A stretch of 9,427 nt of DNA from Candidatus Bathyarchaeota archaeon. GTDB lineage: Archaea > Thermoproteota > Bathyarchaeia > Bathyarchaeales > Bathycorpusculaceae. Positions 1 to 6,723 of the stretch are shown here, piece by piece (position 1 is the stretch's first letter; every line of letters begins with the position of its first letter). The notes below the pieces were generated by a model that did no database searches, had not been told where the DNA came from, and saw only the letters and a list, made by a program, of their open reading frames with translations. The DNA lies in contig DAOUTL010000046.1 in NCBI GenBank assembly GCA_030626685.1, positions 1 to 9,427 of the forward strand, read 5' to 3'. The position numbers and the translations under genes were made by a program.

Positions 1-352
1 GGAGATCTACGTCGCTTTCTTCATGAATTTTACCTTTGGCTACGCTTCCATAAAGCAGAACACTTAAAACTTGGGGGTGTTTTTCGACAATTTCGTAAGC
101 CGCTATCCAAGCAGTCTCTTTTAAAGAGGGGATCAAAATGGCGTGTAACCTCTCGTGGTCAACCTGATAGCCATTACCGCTAAGCTTTACTACACCGAGT
201 TGAAGAAGCTGTTTTAGTTTTATTGAGAGCCACCTTTCGCTGAGACCTGTTGTTTTAACTAGTTCTGAAAAGGACTTCTCACCACTGGATAAAGCACGCA
301 CGATTCTTCCTTCAGGTGTAAATGCGAATAGCTTCAGCGTTTCCTTTCTCAT
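1..352 (-). CDS. Winged-helix/minimal nucleotidyltransferase fusion protein, 3'-truncated by window edge
   Basis: This reading frame starts at an ATG whose first base is 352 and stays open for 117 codons to base 1, so the C-terminus is missing. Residues about 1-75 look like a winged helix-turn-helix of the ArsR/MarR sort: a helical stretch (FSELVKTTGLSERWLSIKL) followed by a wing-like segment (LGVVKLSGNGYQV). Residues 101-117 carry the signature of the minimal nucleotidyltransferase fold: Gly102-Ser103 followed by Asp114-x-Asp116, the metal-binding pair. Proteins with this fold transfer a nucleotide, and many prokaryotic ones are antitoxins or regulators paired with HEPN proteins. The HTH fusion suggests a DNA-bound regulator. 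It diverges from the cas operon and shares its upstream region, so it could control itself or the operon, but this is inference. No Shine-Dalgarno sequence is seen, and a TATA-like element 25-33 bases upstream suggests a leaderless message. The fold call is fairly sure; the role is not. Confidence 0.75.
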   Translation of the reverse strand, partial: MRKETLKLFAFTPEGRIVRALSSGEKSFSELVKTTGLSERWLSIKLKQLLQLGVVKLSGNGYQVDHERLHAILIPSLKETAWIAAYEIVEKHPQVLSVLLYGSVAKGKIHEESDVDL

Positions 353-375
353 GGTAAATATGTTATGGAGCTGAC

Positions 376-385
376 GTTTATTAAG
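376..385 (-). promoter_or_regulatory. TATA-like promoter element for the HTH-nucleotidyltransferase gene
   Basis: Read on the minus strand this is CTTAATAAAC, about 25-33 bases upstream of the ATG at 352. In archaea that spacing places the transcription start at or next to the start codon, consistent with the absence of a ribosome binding site. Two near-copies lie further upstream (387-395 and 405-413), so which one is used cannot be decided from sequence. Confidence 0.4.
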
Positions 386-413
386 CTTTACTAAGTATAG
401 AAACTTTATTAAG
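377..413. repeat. Three short TTTA(T/C)TAAG direct repeats in the divergent intergenic region
   Basis: The 9-mer TTTATTAAG occurs at 377-385 and 405-413, with a one-mismatch copy (TTTACTAAG) at 387-395. The first two are offset by 10 bases, about one helical turn, and the third by a further 18. They sit between two divergent genes and overlap the likely TATA region of the left gene. They could be alternative TATA boxes, an operator for a dimeric regulator, or chance in AT-rich DNA. Confidence 0.35.
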
Positions 414-434
414 TACAAATTAAGAAGAGTCCAT

Positions 435-455
435 AGCTTTGAGGGGGGTAAAGCT
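435..455 (+). other. Short hairpin with G-rich loop in the intergenic region
   Basis: Perfectly complementary six-base arms, AGCTTT (435-440) and AAAGCT (450-455), enclose the nine-base loop GAGGGGGGT. The loop resembles a strong Shine-Dalgarno sequence, so if transcribed it might present or hide a ribosome binding site for the mini-ORF that follows. There is no T-run after it, so it is not a typical terminator. The stem is short and could be chance. Confidence 0.3.
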
Positions 456-459
456 GCCT

Positions 460-606
460 TTGTTTATCCTGGGTAATAGCATGCAGGGATTGCAATACAT
501 TCATGCTTTAAACATTTCAATTTCCATCATTGGTAATTTCCTTACAAAACGCAGACAGAAATGCATAGAAGGATGCGGACACAAACCAACATGTCAGAAG
601 AGGTGA
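460..606 (+). CDS. Doubtful Cys-rich mini-ORF in the intergenic region
   Basis: A 48-codon frame opens at TTG 460, or a 41-codon frame at ATG 481, and closes with TGA at 604-606. A G-rich Shine-Dalgarno-like run (441-448) lies 11 bases before the TTG. The product would have a mildly hydrophobic middle (ALNISISIIGNF), a basic stretch (TKRRQK) and a tail with three Cys and one His (CIEGCGHKPTC), which could bind a metal. It matches no family I recognise. It may equally be noncoding DNA or the remnant of a decayed gene. It is listed because it is the only coding-like signal in the 355-base gap before the cas operon. The rest of that gap shows no tRNA, array or further gene. Confidence 0.2.
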   Translation: MFILGNSMQGLQYIHALNISISIIGNFLTKRRQKCIEGCGHKPTCQKR

Positions 607-669
607 CGCCCATCCCAACTCAACATGCAATATGCTAGTGAGTAACAAAGGATTAAGTTAAACTCTGAA

Positions 670-680
670 ATATTTATATT
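670..680 (+). promoter_or_regulatory. TATA box of the cas operon
   Basis: ATATTTATATT is a good archaeal TATA box, preceded by an A-rich GAAA. Its centre near 676 predicts transcription starting around 700-705, just before the ATG at 708. No Shine-Dalgarno sequence is found between them, so the first gene is probably translated from a leaderless or nearly leaderless message. As the following genes are overlapping or nearly so, this is probably the main promoter for all seven. Confidence 0.6.
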
Positions 681-707
681 ATCTACAATAAATAATCAGC
701 TTTGAGA

Positions 708-3467
708 ATGGGAGATAGGGAAGTGTGTGACAAGTTTAAAATTACCATTAAGGCATCTACTCCAATTAGTTGTGAGTTTAGAAATAAAGAATTGGTGGAA
801 TATTTTAGAAAGTATTTTAATGAAAAGAAAATTCAACCTTGGAAACATCAAGCAGAGGCATTTCAAAAAATTATTGATGGCAAAACTGTTTTCCTCGTTG
901 CTGGAACAGGATCTGGTAAAACGTTAGCTGTTGCCCTACCAATTTTTTTCCTTATAAAAAAGAATAAGATTAAGAAAGTTATGTTCGTGTATCCTACTAG
1001 GGCTCTCATCGAGGATCAAATGAAAGTCTTAGAAAAATTATGTGAGGTTTTTGGTTTTGGCAATGAAGTTATGGGGGAAATTAAGGGTGGTATGAATAGA
1101 GGGGAATTATTGAAAAACCTTTCAAAAAGGATTATTCTTGCTACACCAGACGAAATATACTGGTTCTTTAGGAAGAATGTGAAGTATTCTTCTTTCCTCA
1201 TATTTGGCTTGTCGCTAGTTGATACGTTTGTATTTGACGAGATACACCTTTTCCGAGGTCTATCTCTGCAAGCATTACTTCTTTTCATGAGAAGAATACA
1301 GATCCTTGATGAGAGAATAGGCAAGAAATGGGCGTTCCATTATCTCTCCGCCACTCCGCAGAGAAGGTTAATGAATGAAGCTCAGTCTCACGTAATAAAA
1401 GGGGAAGGCAAAAGTGGAGAGATTACACTTGTAGCGATGAAGAAGAAAGGATATGTCACAGATGATGTAACGGACATACTTGAAAAACTCGGTCGGTCGA
1501 TTAATTTTAAATCGAAAATTTTGGTCGTGTTAAATTCCGCATCAAACGCTCATAGACTATTCTACAACTTGGGGGTAGGGTTTCCTCCAAAGGACCTACT
1601 GAAAATGGTGAAGACGGATGAATCTAAGGAGAGACTAAAAAGCTTAATAAGAATAAGGGTGAGATCGATACCAAAGGATTTACGTGAAAAATATTGTGAC
1701 ATCGTATTTGATTTCCTGAATCCCAGTCTACGAGAGATTGACCATACGGGTGATGCGAAGCTAAAGGCGGAAAAGGCTATTTGGATGGTAAGTAGGCATC
1801 TTTGGTTCTGTTACAGACTTTATCGTAAATTCTGTGAGACTGAGATATGGGATGATATGTATCGCAACTTCGGAAAGCCCATTAAAGATGTGATGGAATG
1901 GTACAGAGAGCTTGAAGCTAAAGGGCATCAAATCAAAGATGCCGTCAGTAAATTAACAGATGATATTGGGAAGGAACTCTCTTCAGAGGATTGTTCTCTA
2001 AAGGAGTTGTCCTTATGTCTTCAGAGGTTATGCCCTCGTATTTCCTGGAGCATAATTCGTCACGTCGAGAATTTGATAAGAGTGAAGGCAGAGGATGTCC
2101 CACATTTAACTGTGGTCTCTTATGTAGAGAGCGATAAAGTGAAGAAAAGGATGATTCCACTTTCTTTTATCGAAAGACTTGAGGGCATCTCAGAAGAGGA
2201 TAGAGAGAAGCTAAGCGAAAGAGCATTGGAACATGGGAATGTTGATTACGCTATAAGAAGGTTCAAGCTAGTTGATGAAAAGAAGGTTCCTTTGATAAGG
2301 TATAGCGGTAGCATGAATCGGAAAGCTAGGAAGGGATTAGTAAGGATTTTCGACGAGATAGGTGGAATATTACTATCGACCTCAGCAGTTGAAGTTGGAG
2401 TGGACTTTGACTGCGACATACTAATTACAGAGGAATGTGACTGCTCCTCATTTATACAACGACTTGGAAGGGTCGCAAGGAGGAGTGAGAAAGGCAAGTG
2501 TTTTCTCTTGCTGTCACCGGACTCTTATGATCAAATGAGAAGCGAGTTTAGGAAGAAGAACGTTGAAAGAGAGGAATTTAACGAGCACGTGAGGAAGGTG
2601 CTTCCGTTTAAACACTTTATGAGTGAATGGTCAGAGTTTGTTGACCTAATTCACTATAATATCAACGAACAGATTGGCGTGATTGGAAGGTACTTAAATG
2701 GTAAGATGTTTCCAACACAGACAGAGGAGTTCTCAACTGTAATTCGTAAACTTCGCTCCAATAACATCAATTTAAGGAGTTATGGGTTGAGACAAACACT
2801 ACCCGGAGTAGGACTGAAGGGTGGTGTCTCAAAAGACCTATTCTACATACTAAAGTATCTGGACAGCAATGATTTGTTCTTCTCCGCTTCACCATTCAAA
2901 ATAGCGAGTTCCGATAAGTCTTTCGACTCTATAATCTTTGAAAAACCGAAGTATGAGGAAATCATTCCAGACATTGATCGGATTTTAAAGATGAGTAAAA
3001 TTCTCTTGGTTATAGATGGTGGGATACGTCTAATAATAAAGCCTAGCATAGCCAGCGAGTACGATGCTCTTTATGAGTTCAAAGATTCTCCTGATCTGGT
3101 GAAAGAACTTGAATTAATGCCAGATTTAAGTGAGAATGAAATCGGGTGGCTTATGAGAAAAAGATGTAGTAAAACTGATGGAATTCTTTTGTTGTTTGGC
3201 GATCTATTCTTTAGACGTGTAAGAAAAAGTGGGGAAATAGAGGAGGAAGTTGTAGATCGTTACAGAATTCCAATACACATTCCAGATCAGATGTACATTC
3301 TCATGTTTAAGGGATACATGGAAAGGGTAAAAAATGTTTTGTCAAAGAAGGGAATGCTGGACTTGGAGGAAACATACTTAATCTTTAACAAATACGGGAT
3401 AATCATGGAGAAGTTTTTTGGAGCATCATATATCATTTATGATATGCTTATGGGGGCGTTTAAATGA
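708..3467 (+). CDS. cas3: CRISPR-associated helicase Cas3' (type I-D, no HD domain)
   Basis: This is a superfamily 2 DNA helicase of 919 residues, expected to be recruited to the target-bound Cascade and to unwind DNA. Visible motifs in order: a Q-motif-like segment near 45-60; Walker A AGTGSGKT (65-72); motif Ia YPTRAL; TPDE; motif II DEIH (177-180); motif III SATP (214-217); motif IV KILVVLNSA (270-278); YSGSM (532-536); motif V STSAVEVGVDFD (557-568); motif VI QRLGRVARR (584-592). No HD nuclease domain is present at either end, as expected for Cas3' of type I-D or I-A; the HD domain is in the next gene. About 250 residues separate motif IV from YSGSM, far more than usual for the second RecA domain. 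A C-terminal region of about 320 residues follows motif VI. The ATG at 708 is chosen from TATA spacing; an in-frame TTG at 702 is possible. Its stop overlaps the next start (ATGA). Confidence 0.93.
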   Translation: MGDREVCDKFKITIKASTPISCEFRNKELVEYFRKYFNEKKIQPWKHQAEAFQKIIDGKTVFLVAGTGSGKTLAVALPIFFLIKKNKIKKVMFVYPTRALIEDQMKVLEKLCEVFGFGNEVMGEIKGGMNRGELLKNLSKRIILATPDEIYWFFRKNVKYSSFLIFGLSLVDTFVFDEIHLFRGLSLQALLLFMRRIQILDERIGKKWAFHYLSATPQRRLMNEAQSHVIKGEGKSGEITLVAMKKKGYVTDDVTDILEKLGRSINFKSKILVVLNSASNAHRLFYNLGVGFPPKDLLKMVKTDESKERLKSLIRIRVRSIPKDLREKYCDIVFDFLNPSLREIDHTGDAKLKAEKAIWMVSRHLWFCYRLYRKFCETEIWDDMYRNFGKPIKDVMEWYRELEAKGHQIKDAVSKLTDDIGKELSSEDCSLKELSLCLQRLCPRISWSIIRHVENLIRVKAEDVPHLTVVSYVESDKVKKRMIPLSFIERLEGISEEDREKLSERALEHGNVDYAIRRFKLVDEKKVPLIRYSGSMNRKARKGLVRIFDEIGGILLSTSAVEVGVDFDCDILITEECDCSSFIQRLGRVARRSEKGKCFLLLSPDSYDQMRSEFRKKNVEREEFNEHVRKVLPFKHFMSEWSEFVDLIHYNINEQIGVIGRYLNGKMFPTQTEEFSTVIRKLRSNNINLRSYGLRQTLPGVGLKGGVSKDLFYILKYLDSNDLFFSASPFKIASSDKSFDSIIFEKPKYEEIIPDIDRILKMSKILLVIDGGIRLIIKPSIASEYDALYEFKDSPDLVKELELMPDLSENEIGWLMRKRCSKTDGILLLFGDLFFRRVRKSGEIEEEVVDRYRIPIHIPDQMYILMFKGYMERVKNVLSKKGMLDLEETYLIFNKYGIIMEKFFGASYIIYDMLMGAFK

Positions 3468-4207
3468 GCATAATTGAGAGGTTCAAGGATAAATATGCAA
3501 AGTCAGAGCCGCAAGTTAGCTTATTCGATCACAGCCTCGGTGTTGCAAAGATAGCAAATGAGTTACTTAAGGAAGTGAAATGTAGCAAAAGAACTAGAAC
3601 CGTGATTGTCCTATCATCCTTTCTCCACGACATAGGGAAGCTAAACGAGGAATTTCAAACAATGTTGAAAGGTGGAAAGCGTAGTCTACTACATGAATCT
3701 TATAGTACGAACTACTTACAATGTGTCTTGGGCGGGGAACTCAAAAATATTATAAGTTTCTTACGAGAAAACAGCATCGAAGTCCCGTTGGACTATGATG
3801 AGTTGGACCCTGAAGATAAAGATGACATCTCAGCCTTTATAGTCTCTCATCATTCCCGTTTCTATTTATCCATAGTATCTGAGGAACCTAATTTAAGTGG
3901 GAAATATAAGGTTAGACATTATTGGACTCTTTGGTATCCAGATGAGATTAGAAAAATTACATTAGCCGACCTGTTGTTCAGGTACCACCCATGTGGAGGG
4001 TTCATCACGTTAGGTGATTATACCCACTCATGGTCATTGGAGGAGAAGACGAAATATCATCCTCTAGTTGAAAGGATGATTAAAGGGTGGGAATGCGGGG
4101 AAGAGCAAGAAATCGAGGAGTCACTTGAGGTGTTTAAGGAAACACCAAAACATTTAATGAGGCTTATTTTTGAAGAGGTCTGTGAGGCGATGCGACATGA
4201 TAGATGA
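3464..4207 (+). CDS. Stand-alone HD nuclease (Cas3''-like, or detached N-terminal HD domain of Cas10d)
   Basis: The 247-residue product is a metal-dependent HD phosphohydrolase of the Cas3 type, predicted to cut single-stranded DNA exposed by the effector. The full motif set is in the usual, non-permuted order: His23 (DHSLG), His55-Asp56 in FLHDIGKL with Lys59, His77 (HESYS), His129-His130 (SHHSRF) and Asp169 (LADLL). Nothing key is missing, so activity is likely. The ATG overlaps the stop of cas3' by four bases, with a weak G-run (3452-3456) as ribosome binding site, and its 3' end overlaps the cas10d core by 11 bases. In most I-D systems known to me the HD domain is fused to the N-terminus of Cas10d; here it is free and sits exactly where the fused domain would be encoded. 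It could instead be a Cas3'' partner of Cas3' as in type I-A. HD identity is firm, lineage is open. Confidence 0.9.
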   Translation: MSIIERFKDKYAKSEPQVSLFDHSLGVAKIANELLKEVKCSKRTRTVIVLSSFLHDIGKLNEEFQTMLKGGKRSLLHESYSTNYLQCVLGGELKNIISFLRENSIEVPLDYDELDPEDKDDISAFIVSHHSRFYLSIVSEEPNLSGKYKVRHYWTLWYPDEIRKITLADLLFRYHPCGGFITLGDYTHSWSLEEKTKYHPLVERMIKGWECGEEQEIEESLEVFKETPKHLMRLIFEEVCEAMRHDR

Positions 4208-6158
4208 GAAAATAATTAAAAGAGCAAGAAGTATGGCAGAGAGAGGTACTGTTGGAAAAATTGGTGATTACATCACCATCAGGGTTTCAAGTAAGGTCGT
4301 GATGAAAGATGAAGTTTATCTGGGGTACCTCTTGTTAAATAAGTATTTAGGGAGACTTTTTGAGAGGGTGATCGAAAGGAAATTTGAGGGTTCCCGTATA
4401 TACTCTGACCTTGAAAACTTCTATTATCTTTGTCCATACAGCGAACAACTAAGAAAGTTGCCAGAGTACGCTAAGAAACAGTTCAGAACGGATCTGCCAC
4501 TCATACTCTTTTGCGATGAAGAGGATACGGACAATCTGGAGGTTCTCGGGTACTTCAAAAATCTCATAGCACTCGGCCAATTTAATTGGGATGTATTTCC
4601 ACTGTATATGATGCCAAAAGAGTATAAACAAGACCTAAAGCATAAACTAAAGACCATTCTAAATGACTTAAGAGAAAAAGAGGACTTCCCAAACTTTATT
4701 GGCTGTCTCTCATACTTCTTTTCAGCGCTGACAACTCCGCCCTTCGGTAAGGAAATGCAATCCCCGGCATGGTTTCTATTGAGGTTCTATTATGATAGGA
4801 TAAAGAATGAAAATAAGAAAGAGAAGTTGAAGCGGATTCTTCAACATTGTGGACTAACAAAAAGCGAAATAGAGAATATGCCGCATGATGTGGGAAGGTT
4901 GATGACGAAACTAAAAGGAGAATTAAAGCGTCTAAGTAAAGGCGCCATGAATTCTATGATGAACTTCTTCTTGGATGACGTTTGGGATCAACTGGGCTTC
5001 CCATATCAGGGTTGGAAGTTCACAGAACTAAGTAACTTTGATGATGTCATTGATTCTTGCATGATCGTATCTCCATACTTTGTTATAGCAAAATCATATG
5101 TAGGAAAGGAATGTAGCATCTGTGGGTTTGGACGCCCAACAATTAGTGACACAAACATAATGTTTGGTGTGGGGAAGGAAAGATATTGTAAGTTATGGGA
5201 GAAAGGAGTAACAAAAATAAAGGGGAAGAAACATCACAGGCTTGCTTGTATAAAGTGCGGATTAGCATCCTATTTAAAACTCAAGTTAATCGGATGCATG
5301 TGGACTCGTGTTGGTGGGGGGAAGCGAAATCCTCTTCCTCGCAGGTTTATGGTAATCCTACACATAGGTCAACATAGTGAGAAGGATGTTGATTATCTTA
5401 GCAAGATGTTCGTGGCAATACATGAAAGAGTTAGAGAGTTTCGTGATAAAGTGGGAAAACTGAGAGAGTTAAGGGAAGTTGTTGAGAAACTGACGAGGAA
5501 AATAGGGGAATATAAGGATCTTAAAAGGTTAAGGGAACTCGAAGAAGAAAAGGAGAAGTTGGAAGTTAAAGCTAAAAAGTTAGGAGATGATGTTAGAGTG
5601 TTGTGGACGTGGGTTGTTGAAAACGTTCCTCCAATACTACGAGAAAGAGGGTGGAGGGAAATTGAGGGAAGATGTATTCCCTTCTATATAGGGAAAGAAT
5701 ATGGAATATACGCTTTTCTGTTACCCAAAGCCCCATCAGGAATTGTTGAGGGAAAAGACTTAGAGTTTTATCAAAAGAGATTTGATGAAAGCAGAGTGGT
5801 GATCCTCTCGGCGATAGGTTACCTATCTAAGATGTGCAAATGTGATGGCGATTACTACTACATGTGTCTGCCAACTACAATGTCTATGAGAAGAACAATT
5901 CACATACCCGGCTACGAATGTTCTGTGGATAAAGCGATAAACTATTATGCCGTGTTAGTTAATCTCGTATCGGATCTCTACGGAGCAAGAGAAGGGTTAG
6001 ACAGAAAATTCCTGCTTGCAGAGAGATACGCCGAAGATCCTATTATTGAATTTACACATTTCCTGAGAGAATGGAAGCAAAAGAAAAGGTATTATAACCT
6101 TAAGCAGGATTTTAAATACGACTTTAATGCAATAAAAGGATTGTTAGGAGAAGATTGA
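4197..6158 (+). CDS. cas10d: Cas10d (Csc3) large subunit core without HD domain
   Basis: This 653-residue protein is the probable large subunit of the I-D effector, expected to contact the crRNA 5' end, the PAM and Cas3'. The call rests on position (after cas3', before csc2/csc1), size and architecture. A treble-clef-like zinc site has CxxC at 306-309 and CxxC at 351-354, about 42 residues apart. A charged coiled coil spans about 412-470. A C-terminal region then contains DGDYYY (550-555), which could be a decayed Cas10 palm GGDD hairpin; if so, it has lost the catalytic pattern. There is no HD motif. The ATG at 4197 is preceded by GTGAGG (4182-4187) and overlaps the HD gene by 11 bases; the frame could open as far back as TTG 4170. 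With the HD gene before it and the small helical gene after it, the three equal one canonical Cas10d in length and order. Confidence 0.78.
   Translation: MIDEKIIKRARSMAERGTVGKIGDYITIRVSSKVVMKDEVYLGYLLLNKYLGRLFERVIERKFEGSRIYSDLENFYYLCPYSEQLRKLPEYAKKQFRTDLPLILFCDEEDTDNLEVLGYFKNLIALGQFNWDVFPLYMMPKEYKQDLKHKLKTILNDLREKEDFPNFIGCLSYFFSALTTPPFGKEMQSPAWFLLRFYYDRIKNENKKEKLKRILQHCGLTKSEIENMPHDVGRLMTKLKGELKRLSKGAMNSMMNFFLDDVWDQLGFPYQGWKFTELSNFDDVIDSCMIVSPYFVIAKSYVGKECSICGFGRPTISDTNIMFGVGKERYCKLWEKGVTKIKGKKHHRLACIKCGLASYLKLKLIGCMWTRVGGGKRNPLPRRFMVILHIGQHSEKDVDYLSKMFVAIHERVREFRDKVGKLRELREVVEKLTRKIGEYKDLKRLRELEEEKEKLEVKAKKLGDDVRVLWTWVVENVPPILRERGWREIEGRCIPFYIGKEYGIYAFLLPKAPSGIVEGKDLEFYQKRFDESRVVILSAIGYLSKMCKCDGDYYYMCLPTTMSMRRTIHIPGYECSVDKAINYYAVLVNLVSDLYGAREGLDRKFLLAERYAEDPIIEFTHFLREWKQKKRYYNLKQDFKYDFNAIKGLLGED
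6146..6150 (+). promoter_or_regulatory. Ribosome binding site that supports the TTG start at 6160
   Basis: AGGAG lies inside the last codons of the cas10d core, nine bases before TTG 6160. There is no ATG near this point, and the first in-frame ATG (6235) would remove 25 residues. The site argues that the small helical protein is translated on its own rather than as a read-through of cas10d. Confidence 0.6.
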
Positions 6159-6159
6159 A

Positions 6160-6723
6160 TTGAAAAACGTAGAGTTTATAGAAAGTTTGGCAGACAAGAC
6201 ATTTGATACATTAGACAAATTATGGATTCTTCCGATGTCCATATTTGAAAGCCCAACGACATACGAGAAATATCCAAGATTGCTAAGTGAATCTTTACTT
6301 CGCCGCAAAGAGGTTAAACTTGCATTTAAAGAGTGGGAGACAAAGGTACTAAGGGATGCCAAAGTATCAAAAGATGCCGCTTTAAGCGCATTAAAGGACT
6401 ACGAAAAATTTCTTTTAGAAAATTCTCAGAAAGTGATGGAGAACTTTGATTACTTTAGTCGTACCAGTTATTCGTGGGCCCTTGATTACATCTCGGATAG
6501 GAAAATAGTGGGTGAAGAGTTTAGGAAAGCAGGAGATGCTCTAAAGAAAAATGTGACTGAAGTTTGTCAAAAGTTATCTACAGACGAGGCTATTAAGGAA
6601 GTTAGGAAAATGATCAAAGACATCATACCAAAGGAACTAAGCGAAGACAAAGTTAGCGAGAATATTAGATTTTTAATTAGACATATACCATACTTTGCTA
6701 AGAAAGAGGGGGAGAAAAAATGA
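6160..6723 (+). CDS. Small all-helical protein, candidate Cas11d small subunit
   Basis: The 187-residue product is predicted from composition to be almost wholly alpha-helical (long runs of E, K, L, A and few glycines or beta-rich stretches), with a Lys/Glu-rich tail. It has no catalytic or metal-binding motif. I do not recognise it by sequence. Its place between the cas10d core and csc2 is the clue: in type I-D the small subunit Cas11d is, as far as I know, normally made from an internal start in the 3' part of cas10d. Here the matching 3' part is a separate gene in another frame with its own Shine-Dalgarno sequence and a TTG start, one base after the cas10d stop. Cas11 proteins are short helical bundles that line the Cascade belly and steady the R-loop, and the size fits. 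It overlaps csc2 by four bases. The alternative is an accessory protein specific to this lineage. Confidence 0.6.
   Translation: MKNVEFIESLADKTFDTLDKLWILPMSIFESPTTYEKYPRLLSESLLRRKEVKLAFKEWETKVLRDAKVSKDAALSALKDYEKFLLENSQKVMENFDYFSRTSYSWALDYISDRKIVGEEFRKAGDALKKNVTEVCQKLSTDEAIKEVRKMIKDIIPKELSEDKVSENIRFLIRHIPYFAKKEGEKK
6706..6714 (+). promoter_or_regulatory. Strong ribosome binding site of csc2
   Basis: GAGGGGGAG ends five bases before the csc2 ATG and is the best Shine-Dalgarno sequence in the operon. This fits the need for several Cas7 copies per effector complex, though the stoichiometric reading is inference. Confidence 0.5.

Noticed and set aside
478..507. Inverted repeat AGCATG / CATGCT.
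   Set aside because: Only six base pairs with an 18-base loop and no neighbouring feature; expected by chance.
524..534. Minus-strand AATGATGG resembles a box C of a C/D guide RNA.
   Set aside because: No D box or second C'/D' pair was found at suitable distance.
510..545. ATTTCAATTTCC followed by GGTAATTTCC looks faintly like an archaeal CRISPR repeat.
   Set aside because: Archaeal repeats often contain TTTCAATTCC-like words, but there is only one loose copy, no second copy at a spacer-like distance and no matching end. No array can be claimed.
1016..1324. Minus-strand open frame of about 100 codons inside cas3'.
   Set aside because: It lies entirely opposite conserved helicase motifs including DEIH; its amino-acid pattern is that of a shadow frame.
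4161..4207. The HD and Cas10d core genes could be one gene broken by a sequencing error or joined by programmed frameshifting.
   Set aside because: The change needs a +1 shift; only a run of five T (4167-4171) is present and there is no convincing slippery site. The downstream gene has its own ATG and upstream GTGAGG. Not excluded by sequence alone, but separate genes explain it better.
5195..5377. Overlapping plus-strand frame within the Cas10d zinc region.
   Set aside because: It runs across the second CxxC of the real frame, has no domain and reads like out-of-frame translation.
5841..5865. Active cyclic-oligoadenylate synthase site in Cas10d.
   Set aside because: The GGDD pattern is not intact (DGDY), and type I-D large subunits are not known to make this messenger.
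6141..6165. Cas10d core and the small helical protein as a frameshifted single protein.
   Set aside because: An AGGAG site nine bases before the TTG start and a clean stop just before it indicate independent initiation.
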